The notes under the pieces: model-generated
Seen by the model: the letters and a program-made list of their open reading frames with translations, nothing else
The model's database searches: none
Told to the model about the DNA's origin: nothing
In this document: in pieces, positions 55,558-64,000 of the stretch
Layout of the letters: each line of letters begins with the position of its first letter
Position numbering within the stretch: position 1 is the stretch's first letter
Program-made: the position numbers and the translations under genes
Origin: an uncultured Bifidobacteriaceae bacterium
GTDB taxonomy: Bacteria; Actinomycetota; Actinomycetes; Actinomycetales; Bifidobacteriaceae
NCBI GenBank assembly: GCA_947253155.1
Contig: CAMXYK010000006.1
Span: 1-64,000 of the forward strand
Length of the DNA: 64,000 nt
Direction of reading: 5' to 3'

Positions 55558-56868
55558 TTACAACCCAATGTGGGCAGCGTTGTTGCCGTATTTTTTGCGA
55601 ACAGCATCCAAAGCGTGTTCTGCGTGGCGCAATCTAGTATTTTTGTTCATTGCAGATATGCTGTTTTGCGTAGGATTTTTGGATTCTCGCGTATTTTCTT
55701 CCAAAATATCGTTTAATGAAGGCTGTAGCGAAACTTTATTTGCCGGTACAAGATTATTTGCCGTAATTCCAGCCAAACGAACTGGGCTTAAAAGCTTTGT
55801 GTTGTTGCCGCCGAGAATGTAATTATGAACAGTTGGATTAGCTTTAGAAAGCAAATCAACAGCATGCTTATAAAATTCGTGAGTTGAATCAGTTGCATTT
55901 TGCAAAGTAGAAGATCTAGTAACATAATGCAAGTCGCTAAATCGAAGTTTTAGCGTTATAGTGCGCGCCATAAGATTGCGTCTTCGCAAATGTTGAGTTA
56001 CTTCGCTACAACATTGCTGCAGCAGCTGTTTAACAACATTCTCATCTGTTGTATCTGAATCAAGAGTTCGCTCAGTGCCAATAGATTTTTCGGGTGCTTG
56101 CGCAACTACGGCACGCTCGTCTATGCCTCTAACTGCTTGATATATTGTTTTTGCTAAGATTGGCGAGCCAGTTATGCGAGTAATCGTTGATTCGTCAATT
56201 TTTTTAAGCGACGCAACAGTAGATAATCCCCAATCTTCAAACTTATGAATTAAAGACGGTCCAATTCCTGGTATTGCGCGCAAAGGCATTATTGACACAA
56301 AATCTTCATTACACTTTTGCGGAATAAGAAGCATGCCATTAGGTTTTGCGTTAGTTGAAGCCATTTTTGCAATAAGCTTATTGCTGGCAATACCAACCGA
56401 GCATGTAATATGATACTTTTCAAATACTTCTTTTCGTATCCAAGCTCCAATATTCACAGGCGAATTCCATTGCAATAAAGCCGATTTAATATTCATATAG
56501 CATTCGTCAACAGAAACCTTTTCTACTTGATTAGTAATATTCAAAAAAATTTCTTCAAAAATACTTTTGGAAACGCTTAAATAGTAGGGCATATCAACCG
56601 GCAAGAAAACTCCCTGTGGGCAAAGACTTCGTGCTTTCACAACCGGCATAGCGGAATTAACTCCGTAAGTGCGCGCTTCGTAACTTGCTGCAGAAACAAC
56701 AGCGCGATTTCCTGTGCCAATAATAAGCGGCTTTCCCTTAAGCTCCGGATGTCTTGCAACTTCTAGCGAAGCATAAAACGCATCCATATCAACATGAAGC
56801 ATGTTGCAACCGGAGGTATCGTGCCCCCAATCTCGTTTAGCTGCTTGTACTCTCGGTGCTGTGCTCAT
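55558..56868 (-). CDS. dinB: DNA polymerase IV (Y-family)
   Basis: Translesion DNA polymerase, 436 residues. Catalytic blocks are LHVDMDAFYASLEV (Asp and steric-gate region) and SVDECYMNI, with the catalytic Asp-Glu; most members have SIDEAYLD, so this version is slightly divergent. The little-finger domain and the C-terminal region follow. The start is ATG 56868; an in-frame extension to 56952 (Phe/Tyr-rich) lies upstream and looks non-coding. No ribosome-binding site is seen. It is transcribed away from the EamA transporter gene. Confidence 0.92.
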   Translation of the reverse strand: MSTAPRVQAAKRDWGHDTSGCNMLHVDMDAFYASLEVARHPELKGKPLIIGTGNRAVVSAASYEARTYGVNSAMPVVKARSLCPQGVFLPVDMPYYLSVSKSIFEEIFLNITNQVEKVSVDECYMNIKSALLQWNSPVNIGAWIRKEVFEKYHITCSVGIASNKLIAKMASTNAKPNGMLLIPQKCNEDFVSIMPLRAIPGIGPSLIHKFEDWGLSTVASLKKIDESTITRITGSPILAKTIYQAVRGIDERAVVAQAPEKSIGTERTLDSDTTDENVVKQLLQQCCSEVTQHLRRRNLMARTITLKLRFSDLHYVTRSSTLQNATDSTHEFYKHAVDLLSKANPTVHNYILGGNNTKLLSPVRLAGITANNLVPANKVSLQPSLNDILEENTRESKNPTQNSISAMNKNTRLRHAEHALDAVRKKYGNNAAHIGL

Positions 56869-56966
56869 AAATTTATAATAGAACAAACGTTCGATTTTAT
56901 ATAGAAAACTAAAATTTTTTTGCAAAAAGACGAATTTCGGCGATATATTCATGTAGGGTTGTTGCT

Positions 56967-57899
56967 ATGAAGCAATTTGTCGTAAATGTATTACACCGCA
57001 TGCCTGTGCTGCTAATCATAGTTATTGAAGCTGCGATGGTGTATACGGCGACGTCTGTTGCAAAAGTTGCGTTTAGTCAGTTGGATCCACTTTATGCTGT
57101 GTGGTATCGCGTTGGTTTTATGACTTTGATGCTATTGGCTTGGCGTAGGCCATTTTCGCGCGAAAAACGTAACTTTTTGCCAAAAACTTTGCGTGAATGG
57201 GCTGTTGTTGTTGCGGTTGGAATTTCGCTAGTTGCTATGAATACCATGTTTTATGTGGCAATTAGCTGCATGCCGGTAGGTGTTGCTGTAACTATAGAAT
57301 TTATTGGCCCTTTGCTTGTGGCTGTTATTACAGGTCATGAGTGGCGTGAGCGAGTTGGTATAGTAATTGCGGTTTTGGGAATTGCTTTACTTGCAAGCGC
57401 TTCTATGCATAGTGCAGTAAGTCCGCATTTTCTAATAGGTTTATTCGCTATTCTTATTGGCGGATCGATGTGGGGACTATATATTGTTTCTGGCAGAAAG
57501 CTTGCAAAAAGCTCGCATGCTATTGACCGCGTAAGTATTGCAGCTCTTATTGGCTGGCTTTTGCAATCTACTGTTCTTGCTGTTCCTGCAGTTAAGAATG
57601 TTATTTGGCCTAAAGCGGAGGCTACTTGGGCTGCTCACCCTGGAGGCTCTTTTGCTTTGCTAGCTTTAATGCTTGTGATTGCAGTATGTGCTTCATTCTT
57701 CCCGACTTTGCTTGACCAAGTTTTGCTTAAGCGCGTTACTCCTGCAAAATATTCCGTTATGCAAGCGCTGTATCCTGCAATTGCAGTTGTTATTGGAATG
57801 GGATTTGGTGAGATTCCAACTTTAACTGATGTTGCTGGAATAGCTTTGGTTATGTGTGCTGTGGTAGTTACGTTCTCGGGCGATCATAATCCTGTTTAA
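56967..57899 (+). CDS. EamA/DMT-family transporter (RhtA-like)
   Basis: A 310-residue, ten-helix drug/metabolite transporter of the EamA group. It has YTATSVAKVAFSQLDPLYAVWYRVG in the first repeat and GVAVTIEFIGPLLVAV, characteristic of RhtA-like threonine/homoserine exporters and related carriers. A second EamA half begins near residue 150 (GLFAILIGGSMWGLYIV). The ATG 56967 lies after AGGGTTG. Substrate unknown. Divergent from dinB. Confidence 0.88.
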   Translation: MKQFVVNVLHRMPVLLIIVIEAAMVYTATSVAKVAFSQLDPLYAVWYRVGFMTLMLLAWRRPFSREKRNFLPKTLREWAVVVAVGISLVAMNTMFYVAISCMPVGVAVTIEFIGPLLVAVITGHEWRERVGIVIAVLGIALLASASMHSAVSPHFLIGLFAILIGGSMWGLYIVSGRKLAKSSHAIDRVSIAALIGWLLQSTVLAVPAVKNVIWPKAEATWAAHPGGSFALLALMLVIAVCASFFPTLLDQVLLKRVTPAKYSVMQALYPAIAVVIGMGFGEIPTLTDVAGIALVMCAVVVTFSGDHNPV

Positions 57900-57933
57900 T
57901 AGCTGTTTAGTAATTTTAAGTGTGTCGTCGGGC

Positions 57934-57963
57934 TTGTTCACAGTCCGCAAGAGGTGCTATAGT
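57934..57963 (+). promoter_or_regulatory. Promoter of tRNA-Ser
   Basis: A -35 of TTGTTC and a -10 of TATAGT are separated by 18 bases and lie 34 bases before the tRNA. GTGTGTCG upstream partly resembles the motif before other tRNA promoters. Confidence 0.65.
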
Positions 57964-57997
57964 GTCAATCTGTTGCCGTTATATGCAACGAATAATT

Positions 57998-58084
57998 GGA
58001 GTCATGCCTGAGTGGCCGATAGGGGCACCCTGCTAAGGTGTTAGTCGCGTAAGCGGCTCGAGAGTTCGAATCTCTCTGACTCCG
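57998..58084 (+). tRNA. tRNA-Ser (anticodon GCT)
   Basis: Acceptor arm GGAGTCA/TGACTCC, anticodon loop CTGCTAA, a long variable arm (TTAGTCGCGTAAGCGGCT) and discriminator G. Confidence 0.94.
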
Positions 58085-58089
58085 CGATT

Positions 58090-58121
58090 ACTCCGGATTG
58101 CTTTTGCAGTCCGGAGTTTTT
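58090..58121 (+). terminator. Terminator of tRNA-Ser
   Basis: Arms ACTCCGGA and TCCGGAGT, with an inner TGC/GCA, are followed by TTTTG. Confidence 0.85.
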
Positions 58122-58403
58122 GTTTTTGCTTTTGTTTTTTGTTTATTTCTTTTTTAGTTTGCAATTTTTAGTTTGCAATTTGCGAAATATTTTCAAAATT
58201 GTTGTTATACCAAATATAGGTTTATAAGCCAAGTCTATAGGCAAAAATTGTGGATTTGTGGATAATTTTTCTTTTATTTAAAGCTTTTAACCACAAAGCT
58301 AAAAAAATATTTACGAATGCTTGCATTACAGACATAGTTGATTTCATGAACGCTTATTATCGAGTGTTCAACACAAATTAAGGGTTGGGTTAAGGAGATT
58401 CTT
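58122..58403. other. AT-rich upstream region of the LATTG surface protein gene
   Basis: About 280 bases without a gene. It contains a DnaA-box-like TGTGGATAA (58255-58263) and the AT-rich TTATTATCG stretch before the ribosome-binding site AAGGAG. The promoter is not clear by eye. Confidence 0.4.
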
Positions 58404-61400
58404 ATGAAAAAATATTTGGGGAAACATAATAAATCATATTATGTTGGAGAATTTAAAAATTATTTTAAGCGTAAAAGAACTCGTATTATATCGTCAATAC
58501 TTGCTTCTGCATTGATTATTCCTATAGCAAGTTTTACTCAATTTGCTTCTGGATACACGGATTCCCGTGTGGGTCTGTTATACAACTATAAAAGAGACAA
58601 GGATCTTGAGTATAGGCTAGGTCCATTATTAGATGATGATAAAGGAAATCATGTAGCATACTGCATTGAAAGTGGCACTGACTTTAGAAAAGACGATAAT
58701 TATTGGCAACCTGTTTATGACAATGATTTTCGAATTGCCGCAACGATGATTCAACATGAAAAAACTAGTTTTACTGATTTTATTCCAGCAGGTGTAGCAT
58801 ACGCAATACATGATCATTTGGATTTAAACCCAGAACAGTGGAAGAAAATTAAAGAAGCTGGGTTCTCCGGTGATCATCAAGAGCTTGTTGGTACATCAGC
58901 TGATCAGAGTTGGAATTACGCGAAATATACTACACCAGTTAAAGTTTCGTCAAGCCAAAAATATACAAATGGCAAACGAGAAGGTGTTTTGCACATAAGT
59001 TTGCTTAATGTTGACAATTCGGATGTAAGAAATATTCATGTTCTTGTGAAATCTACGAATAATCTTGTTTCATTTGACAAAGGAAAAACTACTTTCGAAG
59101 GAACAACAGGAGATGAAGCTAAATTAGATGTGCCTTGGGTCGCTCAAGGTGATGGTAATGCACAAATTACTGTTTCGTATGAAGGTGCTAAGCCTGAACG
59201 TCTTTATTCGAGTGGCCAAGATGCAATACGTTCCGTAGAAAATACTTGGTATGACGAAAATATTCCCGAGTTTGAAGTAGAAAAAACTTTTGATCCAACA
59301 CTTACTGCAAAAATTTCTAATCGCGAATTAGCTGTTGGAGAAAAAGTTGATACTACAGTAAAAAGTGGTGTTACAGGAAATAACATTTGGCCTGAAGATG
59401 TTCTTTTAAGAGCAGAAGGTTACTATTTTGTGGGTTCTGCTAATGATGTTTTACATTTGCAGGAAAGTAATAGTGGCGAATCTGCTAATAAATATTTAAA
59501 TAGATTGCGTTCTTTGCCTAATGTGCGTCAGGTTGCAGCAGCTAAAACTAATTTTTCAGAAACTGGTCAAACTGAAACGCCCTATGCAAGACGTTTAACT
59601 GGAGACATTAATGACGACGACTTTAATAAAGCTGAACAATATAAGGTTACTAAAGAAGAAGCTGGATTGTTTGGCACATGGGTATGGGTTATTAAAAAAG
59701 AAGAACAAAAAAGTAATAGTTCTTGGTTAAAAGGAGACACGATTCAAGCATTTGGTGTTGCTGAAACAACATCGGCTAATAAAGGGGAAGTAGGTTCTGA
59801 TTTTGCGCCTCAGCAACAAATAGTTGGACTTGGCACAGAAGTTGTAAACGAAATTACTGTGCATGGTTTACCTGAATCTTATGGATCCTTTAAAGGTGAT
59901 GAAAAATATGGTTTTAGCAAAGATCAGAAAGCACATATTAGGGTGTGGTGGTCTGGAGCTGGAACAAATAATCCTACTAAAAAGGACAATGATAGGTATA
60001 AGCCGGGTGCAAAGGGCGAGCCGAGATCTCTTGAGCCAAAAAAGGAAGATGAGCATCATCATTTGATTGGCAATTGGGAGGTTCCTGCAGTTAATGGTGT
60101 TTATGAGATTGGTAATGGGTTCATTGTTCTTAAACCTGTTGCGAGTATGGATAGGTCAGAGGTTGATCCTGTGACTTTAGCTGAAAATGTGCATATTCGT
60201 GCAGACGAAAATAGTAAATCAGGATGGTACACATTCATATACGATTTCCCAGGTTCTTCACGAGCAAAGGCTTATAAGTCTCAATATAACAATCCTTGGG
60301 GCAGTACATATGTGTCACCTAATGAAGTTAAACCGGCGTCTGTAACTACGACAGTAAACAATAATAATGCTGGAACTCAAGGTGGAAAGCCGGACGCTAA
60401 CCAGGGTGGAAGCCAGGGTGGTAGCCAAGGTGTAAACCAGGGTGGTAAGCAGGATGTGAAGCCGAGCGAAAAGCCGGGTGGTAATCCTGATGGTAAGAAG
60501 GATGTGAAGCCTAGTGAAAAGCCGGGTGGTAATCCTGATGGTAAGCAGGATGGCAAACAGGATGTGAATCCGGGAGCAAAGCCTGACGGTAAGCCTGATG
60601 GTAAGCCGAACGTAAGTCAAAATGGTAATGATTCCACGCCTAATTCAAATAGTATTGGTAAAGAAGATACTCACAATGCAAATGGCGGAACTTCGTCAGG
60701 TGGTACTTCTGTAAGTGGAGGCACTGCTGGTAACACTTCTGGCGGCACTTCACCAAGCGGTACTTCCACAAATACTACTTCTGGTACTTCTACTGGTAAA
60801 TCTGAAGGCAAACCTTCAGGTACATCTGAAGATAAACCTGCTGGTGCTACTTCGGAAAATAATTCTGGCTCGTATAAATTTGCTTATTCGGTTGAAGATA
60901 TTATTAAAATGCTAAATAATCAGCTAAAGACTGATCAACCAAAAAATAATCAGCCGAATAATACTTTTACAAACGAAAATTTGTTGGATTTGTACAAGTT
61001 TGCAGAATATCTTAAGAAGTATGATAAACAAATTAGGCAGCTAGCAGATAGTGCAAATGTTGAAAACGGAAACGTAACCACTACTGACGGAAATACGTTT
61101 ACGCTCGCAAATGCCAATACGAATGCCAATGCTGATGCTAATGCTAATGCGAATGCTGATGCTAATGCTAATGCGAATGCTGGTGGTGCCAATGCCAACG
61201 CTAATACTAATGCCAATAATTCAGGTGTAAGTGCTTCCAACGGTATTGCTAGCTCCATTGGTATTGCTGGTGCTAACGGAGTTGCCAGTACGAATGGAAA
61301 TGCCAATGTAGATAACTCTACAGCTGCTACTTATTCCGCTACTTTGGGCAACAATAGCAGTGCTATGGTCTCTAGAGGCTCTAGTGATTCAGGTGCAGCT

Positions 61401-61748
61401 AGTGCATCTGGTTCTACTTTAGCTTCCGGAACAAATGGCAATTCTGCCGCTTCTGCATCTTCTGCAACTTCTAACTATGCGTCTCAAGGAAACAGCGGTA
61501 ACAGTAGTGGTAACAGCAGTGCTAGCAGCAGTGAAAATAACAGTGATGGTCAAGCTAAACCTTTTGAAAATCCAGGTTCTCTTGCCACCACAGGTTCTTC
61601 GTCAATGCTTGTGATGCTTCTTGCTATTGTTACGCTTACGTTTGCAGCAGGCGTATCGTTAGGGCGTTTTGTAAAAGTTAATCCTCAACATAAGCAGTCT
61701 TCTTATGGACGTCATGGAGGTGTTATGAAAGTAAGACGTTTGTTGTAA
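58404..61748 (+). CDS. Giant LATTG surface protein with thioester-domain-like N-terminus
   Basis: A 1114-residue secreted protein. The signal-like helix (about residues 27-50) is preceded by a long basic region. The N-terminal domain (50-145) resembles Gram-positive thioester (TED) domains: Cys87 in GNHVAYCIESG fits, but the segment that usually carries the Gln (AVQxAIW) reads GVAYAIHDHLD, with no Gln. Beta-rich domains continue to about 640. Low-complexity stalks follow, with Gly-Lys-Pro-Asp repeats (60380-60620) and Asn-Ala-Asp-Ala repeats (61100-61210), then Ser/Gly/Thr-rich linkers. LATTG (1060-1064), a membrane helix and a 27-residue basic tail close the protein. AAGGAG precedes the ATG. 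Function: probable adhesin. Confidence 0.8.
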   Translation: MKKYLGKHNKSYYVGEFKNYFKRKRTRIISSILASALIIPIASFTQFASGYTDSRVGLLYNYKRDKDLEYRLGPLLDDDKGNHVAYCIESGTDFRKDDNYWQPVYDNDFRIAATMIQHEKTSFTDFIPAGVAYAIHDHLDLNPEQWKKIKEAGFSGDHQELVGTSADQSWNYAKYTTPVKVSSSQKYTNGKREGVLHISLLNVDNSDVRNIHVLVKSTNNLVSFDKGKTTFEGTTGDEAKLDVPWVAQGDGNAQITVSYEGAKPERLYSSGQDAIRSVENTWYDENIPEFEVEKTFDPTLTAKISNRELAVGEKVDTTVKSGVTGNNIWPEDVLLRAEGYYFVGSANDVLHLQESNSGESANKYLNRLRSLPNVRQVAAAKTNFSETGQTETPYARRLTGDINDDDFNKAEQYKVTKEEAGLFGTWVWVIKKEEQKSNSSWLKGDTIQAFGVAETTSANKGEVGSDFAPQQQIVGLGTEVVNEITVHGLPESYGSFKGDEKYGFSKDQKAHIRVWWSGAGTNNPTKKDNDRYKPGAKGEPRSLEPKKEDEHHHLIGNWEVPAVNGVYEIGNGFIVLKPVASMDRSEVDPVTLAENVHIRADENSKSGWYTFIYDFPGSSRAKAYKSQYNNPWGSTYVSPNEVKPASVTTTVNNNNAGTQGGKPDANQGGSQGGSQGVNQGGKQDVKPSEKPGGNPDGKKDVKPSEKPGGNPDGKQDGKQDVNPGAKPDGKPDGKPNVSQNGNDSTPNSNSIGKEDTHNANGGTSSGGTSVSGGTAGNTSGGTSPSGTSTNTTSGTSTGKSEGKPSGTSEDKPAGATSENNSGSYKFAYSVEDIIKMLNNQLKTDQPKNNQPNNTFTNENLLDLYKFAEYLKKYDKQIRQLADSANVENGNVTTTDGNTFTLANANTNANADANANANADANANANAGGANANANTNANNSGVSASNGIASSIGIAGANGVASTNGNANVDNSTAATYSATLGNNSSAMVSRGSSDSGAASASGSTLASGTNGNSAASASSATSNYASQGNSGNSSGNSSASSSENNSDGQAKPFENPGSLATTGSSSMLVMLLAIVTLTFAAGVSLGRFVKVNPQHKQSSYGRHGGVMKVRRLL

Positions 61749-61800
61749 AACGTTTTCTGTAAAACGTTTGCTGTAAAATGTTTGATAATAAGTAAAAATT

Positions 61801-61850
61801 TGGCGCGTTAATCAGTGCAAATTTGCAAAATATGGTTGACGCGCCACTTT
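61801..61850 (+). terminator. Terminator after the LATTG surface protein gene
   Basis: Arms TGGCGCGT and ACGCGCCA enclose about 30 bases and are followed by CTTTGTT. Three GTAAAA(C/T)GTTT words lie just before, at 61745-61780. Confidence 0.55.
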
Positions 61851-61963
61851 GTTGCAATAGCGTCTTATAAGTGTGCATAATATTAGTTGAGTTGTGGCTT
61901 GTATTAAGTTGAATATGATGTTATAACCTTTTAAGGCTGGAATATTTGTAAAACGGAGCAACA

Positions 61964-62257
61964 ATGCAAGATTATGATATTGATAAAAAGAAGTTATTAG
62001 TGCGATTGCACAGAATTCAGGGGCAGCTTAATGCAATCGATACTATGATTGGGGAAGATGCTGACTGTGAGGATGTTCTTATGCAACTTTCTGCAGTGAC
62101 TGCCGCATTGCACTCTCTGGCAGTTGTTACAGCGCGTGAACATGTTAATAAGCAAATACATCGTATTGCACAAAATAGCACAGACGATGATGTGGAAGTA
62201 GCAGTAAAAGACATTTATAATATTATTGATCGTTTGTTACGCTACGAGAAGGCTTAA
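61964..62257 (+). CDS. CsoR/FrmR-family (DUF156) transcriptional regulator
   Basis: A 97-residue all-helical repressor of the copper/formaldehyde/persulfide-sensing family. It opens with KKLLVRLHRIQGQLNAIDTMI and has Cys34 in DADCEDVLMQL, matching the first ligand Cys. The second position has His (REHVNKQI), but the Cys four residues later in copper-sensing CsoR is replaced by Gln. This is closer to FrmR-type sets (Cys and His) than to CsoR (Cys-His-Cys) or CstR (Cys-Cys), so the signal is unsure. AACGGAGC precedes the ATG. It is followed 5 bases later by the YigZ-like gene, with which it is probably cotranscribed. Confidence 0.85.
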   Translation: MQDYDIDKKKLLVRLHRIQGQLNAIDTMIGEDADCEDVLMQLSAVTAALHSLAVVTAREHVNKQIHRIAQNSTDDDVEVAVKDIYNIIDRLLRYEKA

Positions 62258-62262
62258 TATCA

Positions 62263-62931
62263 GTGCCCAAATCGCATAATATTTTGCATACTGTGCTGGA
62301 GCAGCCTGACGCGCCGGCTCATGATTCGTTTGTTGAGAAAAAGTCAGAATTTATTGGGGATATCTGTCATATAACAACGCTTGATGAAGCTGTGTCTTTT
62401 ACGCAATCAGTGCGTTTAAAGCATCCTAAGGCGCGTCATGTAGCATATGCTGCGATTTGTGGCTCGTCGGGCGCTCTTTTATGCGAGCGCATGAGTGATG
62501 ATGGTGAACCATCTGGAACTGCCGGAAAACCTATACTAGATGTTTTGAGGGCTGCGAATTTAACTGATTGCGTAGTAACAGTAACGCGCTATTTTGGCGG
62601 GATTCTGCTTGGTTCCGGAGGATTAACGCGTGCTTATGCTAAAGCTGCAAGTATTGCTGTAGAGGCATCACAAATAGTAGATATTATTTCTTGTACAAAC
62701 TTTATTTGCACACTGCAATACCAGCAATTACGTATGTTGGAACATATAGTAAGTAAAGTAGAAGGAATAGTTGATAACGAAACTTACGGCGCGCAAATTT
62801 GCATTACTATTGCTGTACCCACTTCAAAATCGCAAGAATTTTTAAATATGGTGCAAAATGCTTTTTCTGGAACTATAGTGCCGAAAGCAGATGGTACTCT
62901 AAGTAATAAGCTAATCAGCACTAAGCGTTAA
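62263..62931 (+). CDS. YigZ/IMPACT family protein
   Basis: A 222-residue protein of the IMPACT family, whose members are linked to translation and stress responses; the bacterial role is poorly defined. The hallmark blocks are VEKKSEFIGDICH, CERMSDDGEPSGTAGKPILD and VTRYFGGILLGSGGL. A C-terminal ferredoxin-like domain follows. The start is GTG 62263; the longest in-frame version begins there. It shares an apparent operon with the CsoR-like gene and the following repeat protein. Confidence 0.9.
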   Translation: MPKSHNILHTVLEQPDAPAHDSFVEKKSEFIGDICHITTLDEAVSFTQSVRLKHPKARHVAYAAICGSSGALLCERMSDDGEPSGTAGKPILDVLRAANLTDCVVTVTRYFGGILLGSGGLTRAYAKAASIAVEASQIVDIISCTNFICTLQYQQLRMLEHIVSKVEGIVDNETYGAQICITIAVPTSKSQEFLNMVQNAFSGTIVPKADGTLSNKLISTKR

Positions 62932-62941
62932 AGGTGATTTC

Positions 62942-63577
62942 ATGAGTAATGATAATGAAAAAACACAGGATAATAATGATTCTTCGTATGAGCCTTTAAC
63001 AGCAGTATATGAGCATTTACGCCATAGTGAAGATTCAGATGAGTTGCATGAATTTGCTAGGCGTAAATTGCCGGATCGTGCGGATCAAGCTGCATTTTCT
63101 AGAGCCACTTCTTTGCTAGAAGCTGTTGCTGGTAACGCACACACTCCAGAAGAAGATCGTATTTATTTAGCTACTTCAATGCCATTCCCAAATATATTGG
63201 TAAAACTTTCGGAAGATTCTTCAAATAACGTGCGATTGGCTGTAGCAAAAAATACAGATGCTAAAAACTGGCTAGTTGGAAGACTTACGAAAGATTCCTG
63301 CGGTGCTGTGCGCGATGCAGCATTATGCAATCCAAAAGCTTCGTGGAAAATGCGCTTAGAGGGTGCTCAATGTGACGGTGTAGGCGCAGAAACATTGCAA
63401 TATTTAGCATCCTTAGGTGTAAGTGCGGAAGAAAACGCTCCTGTTGTATTGGCAACTATGGTGCGTCGTGCAGTTGCGCTAAATCCTGGTGTGCCGGAAA
63501 ATGTTTTGCAAAAATTATGCGACGACAAATCGGAAGACGTGGCGATGGCGGCTCGCAGTCGTTGCTCTCGCGAATAA
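62942..63577 (+). CDS. Alpha-helical repeat protein (leucine-rich repeat variant/HEAT-like)
   Basis: A 211-residue protein with helical pairs that recur about every 24 residues (e.g. LVKLSEDSSNNVRLAVAKN, LTKDSCGAVRDAALCNP, LQKLCDDKSEDVAMAAR), the pattern of variant leucine-rich or HEAT-like repeats. The first 65 residues are hydrophilic. No signal peptide or catalytic motif is visible. AAAGGTGATTTC precedes the ATG at 62942. The stop overlaps the malQ start by one base (TAATG). A scaffold or protein-binding role is inferred only from the fold. Confidence 0.75.
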   Translation: MSNDNEKTQDNNDSSYEPLTAVYEHLRHSEDSDELHEFARRKLPDRADQAAFSRATSLLEAVAGNAHTPEEDRIYLATSMPFPNILVKLSEDSSNNVRLAVAKNTDAKNWLVGRLTKDSCGAVRDAALCNPKASWKMRLEGAQCDGVGAETLQYLASLGVSAEENAPVVLATMVRRAVALNPGVPENVLQKLCDDKSEDVAMAARSRCSRE

Positions 63578-64000
63578 TGGGAAACATGAATAACACAACA
63601 GAAGAAGTAACAGAAATGACGCCATTGCATCGCCTCGCTGAATTAATGGGCGTTGGCGTACGTTTTACTGGTTCCGACAACAAAGAGCATGAAATTCAAG
63701 ATAACGTGCTTGTGTCGGTATTAGGAGCTTTAGGGGTTGACGCTTCTAACGAAGATGCAATAGAAAAATCAACACAAAATATTTTGGAATATCGCCACGG
63801 ACGTATTATTGCGCCAACTGTTTTGCATACTGCTGGCACATGTGACGAAATAATTGTAAATACTGGCATTCTTGAATATCCAGTTGCAACATTAACTCTG
63901 GAAAATGGCGAGCAATACAAAGGTGACTTAGCTATTGTTCCTAACGAAAACGATGTTGCGTACCCTGTACATGGCAAATTTATTGCAACTTCTTTAATTA
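63577..64000 (+). CDS. malQ: 4-alpha-glucanotransferase, N-terminal part (3' end outside window)
   Basis: About 141 codons of the disproportionating enzyme that shuffles alpha-1,4-glucan chains in maltodextrin and glycogen use. The N-terminal block MTPLHRLAELMGVGVRFTGSD, the VLVSVLGALGVDAS segment and APTVLHTAG match the N-terminal domain of actinobacterial and bifidobacterial MalQ. The catalytic barrel lies beyond the window. The start is ATG 63577 (overlapping the previous stop) or ATG 63586, which has GGGAAA upstream. The assignment to malQ rests on the N-terminus only. Confidence 0.8.
   Translation, partial: MGNMNNTTEEVTEMTPLHRLAELMGVGVRFTGSDNKEHEIQDNVLVSVLGALGVDASNEDAIEKSTQNILEYRHGRIIAPTVLHTAGTCDEIIVNTGILEYPVATLTLENGEQYKGDLAIVPNENDVAYPVHGKFIATSLI

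Noticed and set aside
60380..60620. Gly-Lys-Pro-Asp repeats as a CRISPR-like array
   Set aside because: The repeats are in frame within the surface-protein gene and lack equal-length unique spacers.

Overview
This window is a chromosomal segment of an actinobacterium of the family Bifidobacteriaceae, most likely the Gardnerella vaginalis group. The reasons are the bifidobacterial-type housekeeping set, the AT-rich base composition and intergenic DNA (unusual for Bifidobacterium proper), a Gram-positive surface proteome, HrcA/CIRCE control of groES, and actinobacterial families such as the 7Fe ferredoxin and the FHA/helicase-like pair. Identification is by reading only; no database was searched. 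No prophage, insertion sequence, CRISPR array or rRNA operon was seen.

Layout. 1-10.2 kb: 3' part of valS, argS, a BrnQ carrier, a MIF-like tautomerase (minus strand), GtrA-type and phosphatase genes, an unknown gene, gltX, and then tRNA-Glu and tRNA-Gln. 10.2-19.7 kb: a candidate minus-strand small RNA, a metallophosphoesterase, murA, a membrane Ser/Thr kinase followed by an Ig-like surface protein, tRNA-Ala and a DedA protein. 19.8-30.9 kb: rpsO, pnp with an Arg/Asp-rich tail, an aldo/keto reductase, pgeF, a DivIVA-like coiled coil, pepC, a cluster of intergenic hairpins, aroG and mtnN. 30.9-38.5 kb: pstS-C-A-B, an NCS2 purine permease, and rplJ-rplL behind an L10-type leader with an attenuator. 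38.5-49 kb, the most accessory-looking part: two tandem secreted proteins built on an acidic five-residue repeat, then an FHA protein, a 1255-residue helicase-like protein lacking its ATPase motifs, a 67-residue partner, FmdB, a SAF-domain protein and a membrane protein. 48.9-49.4 kb: a non-coding element of about 500 bp bounded by 23-bp inverted repeats, just before CIRCE-groES. 49.9-58.1 kb: a HisC-like aminotransferase, a tRNA-Tyr/Thr/Met-rpmG cluster, murB, an APC permease, ferredoxin, dinB, an EamA transporter and tRNA-Ser. 58.4-64 kb: a giant cell-surface protein with an LATTG-type C-terminus, a CsoR/FrmR-family regulator, a YigZ/IMPACT protein, a repeat protein and the start of malQ.

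Themes. Translation dominates: three aminoacyl-tRNA synthetases, seven tRNAs and four ribosomal proteins, with gltX close to both tRNAs it probably charges. Envelope functions (murA, murB, kinase, Ig-like protein, LATTG protein, repeat secretome) form the second theme. The strongest candidates for something undescribed are the twin pentad-repeat secreted proteins (38.7-40.8 kb), the FHA/dead-helicase/small-protein trio (41.0-46.4 kb), the 500-bp nested inverted-repeat element (48.9-49.4 kb), the covarying tandem hairpins between pepC and aroG, and the CU-rich small RNA candidate near 10.3 kb.
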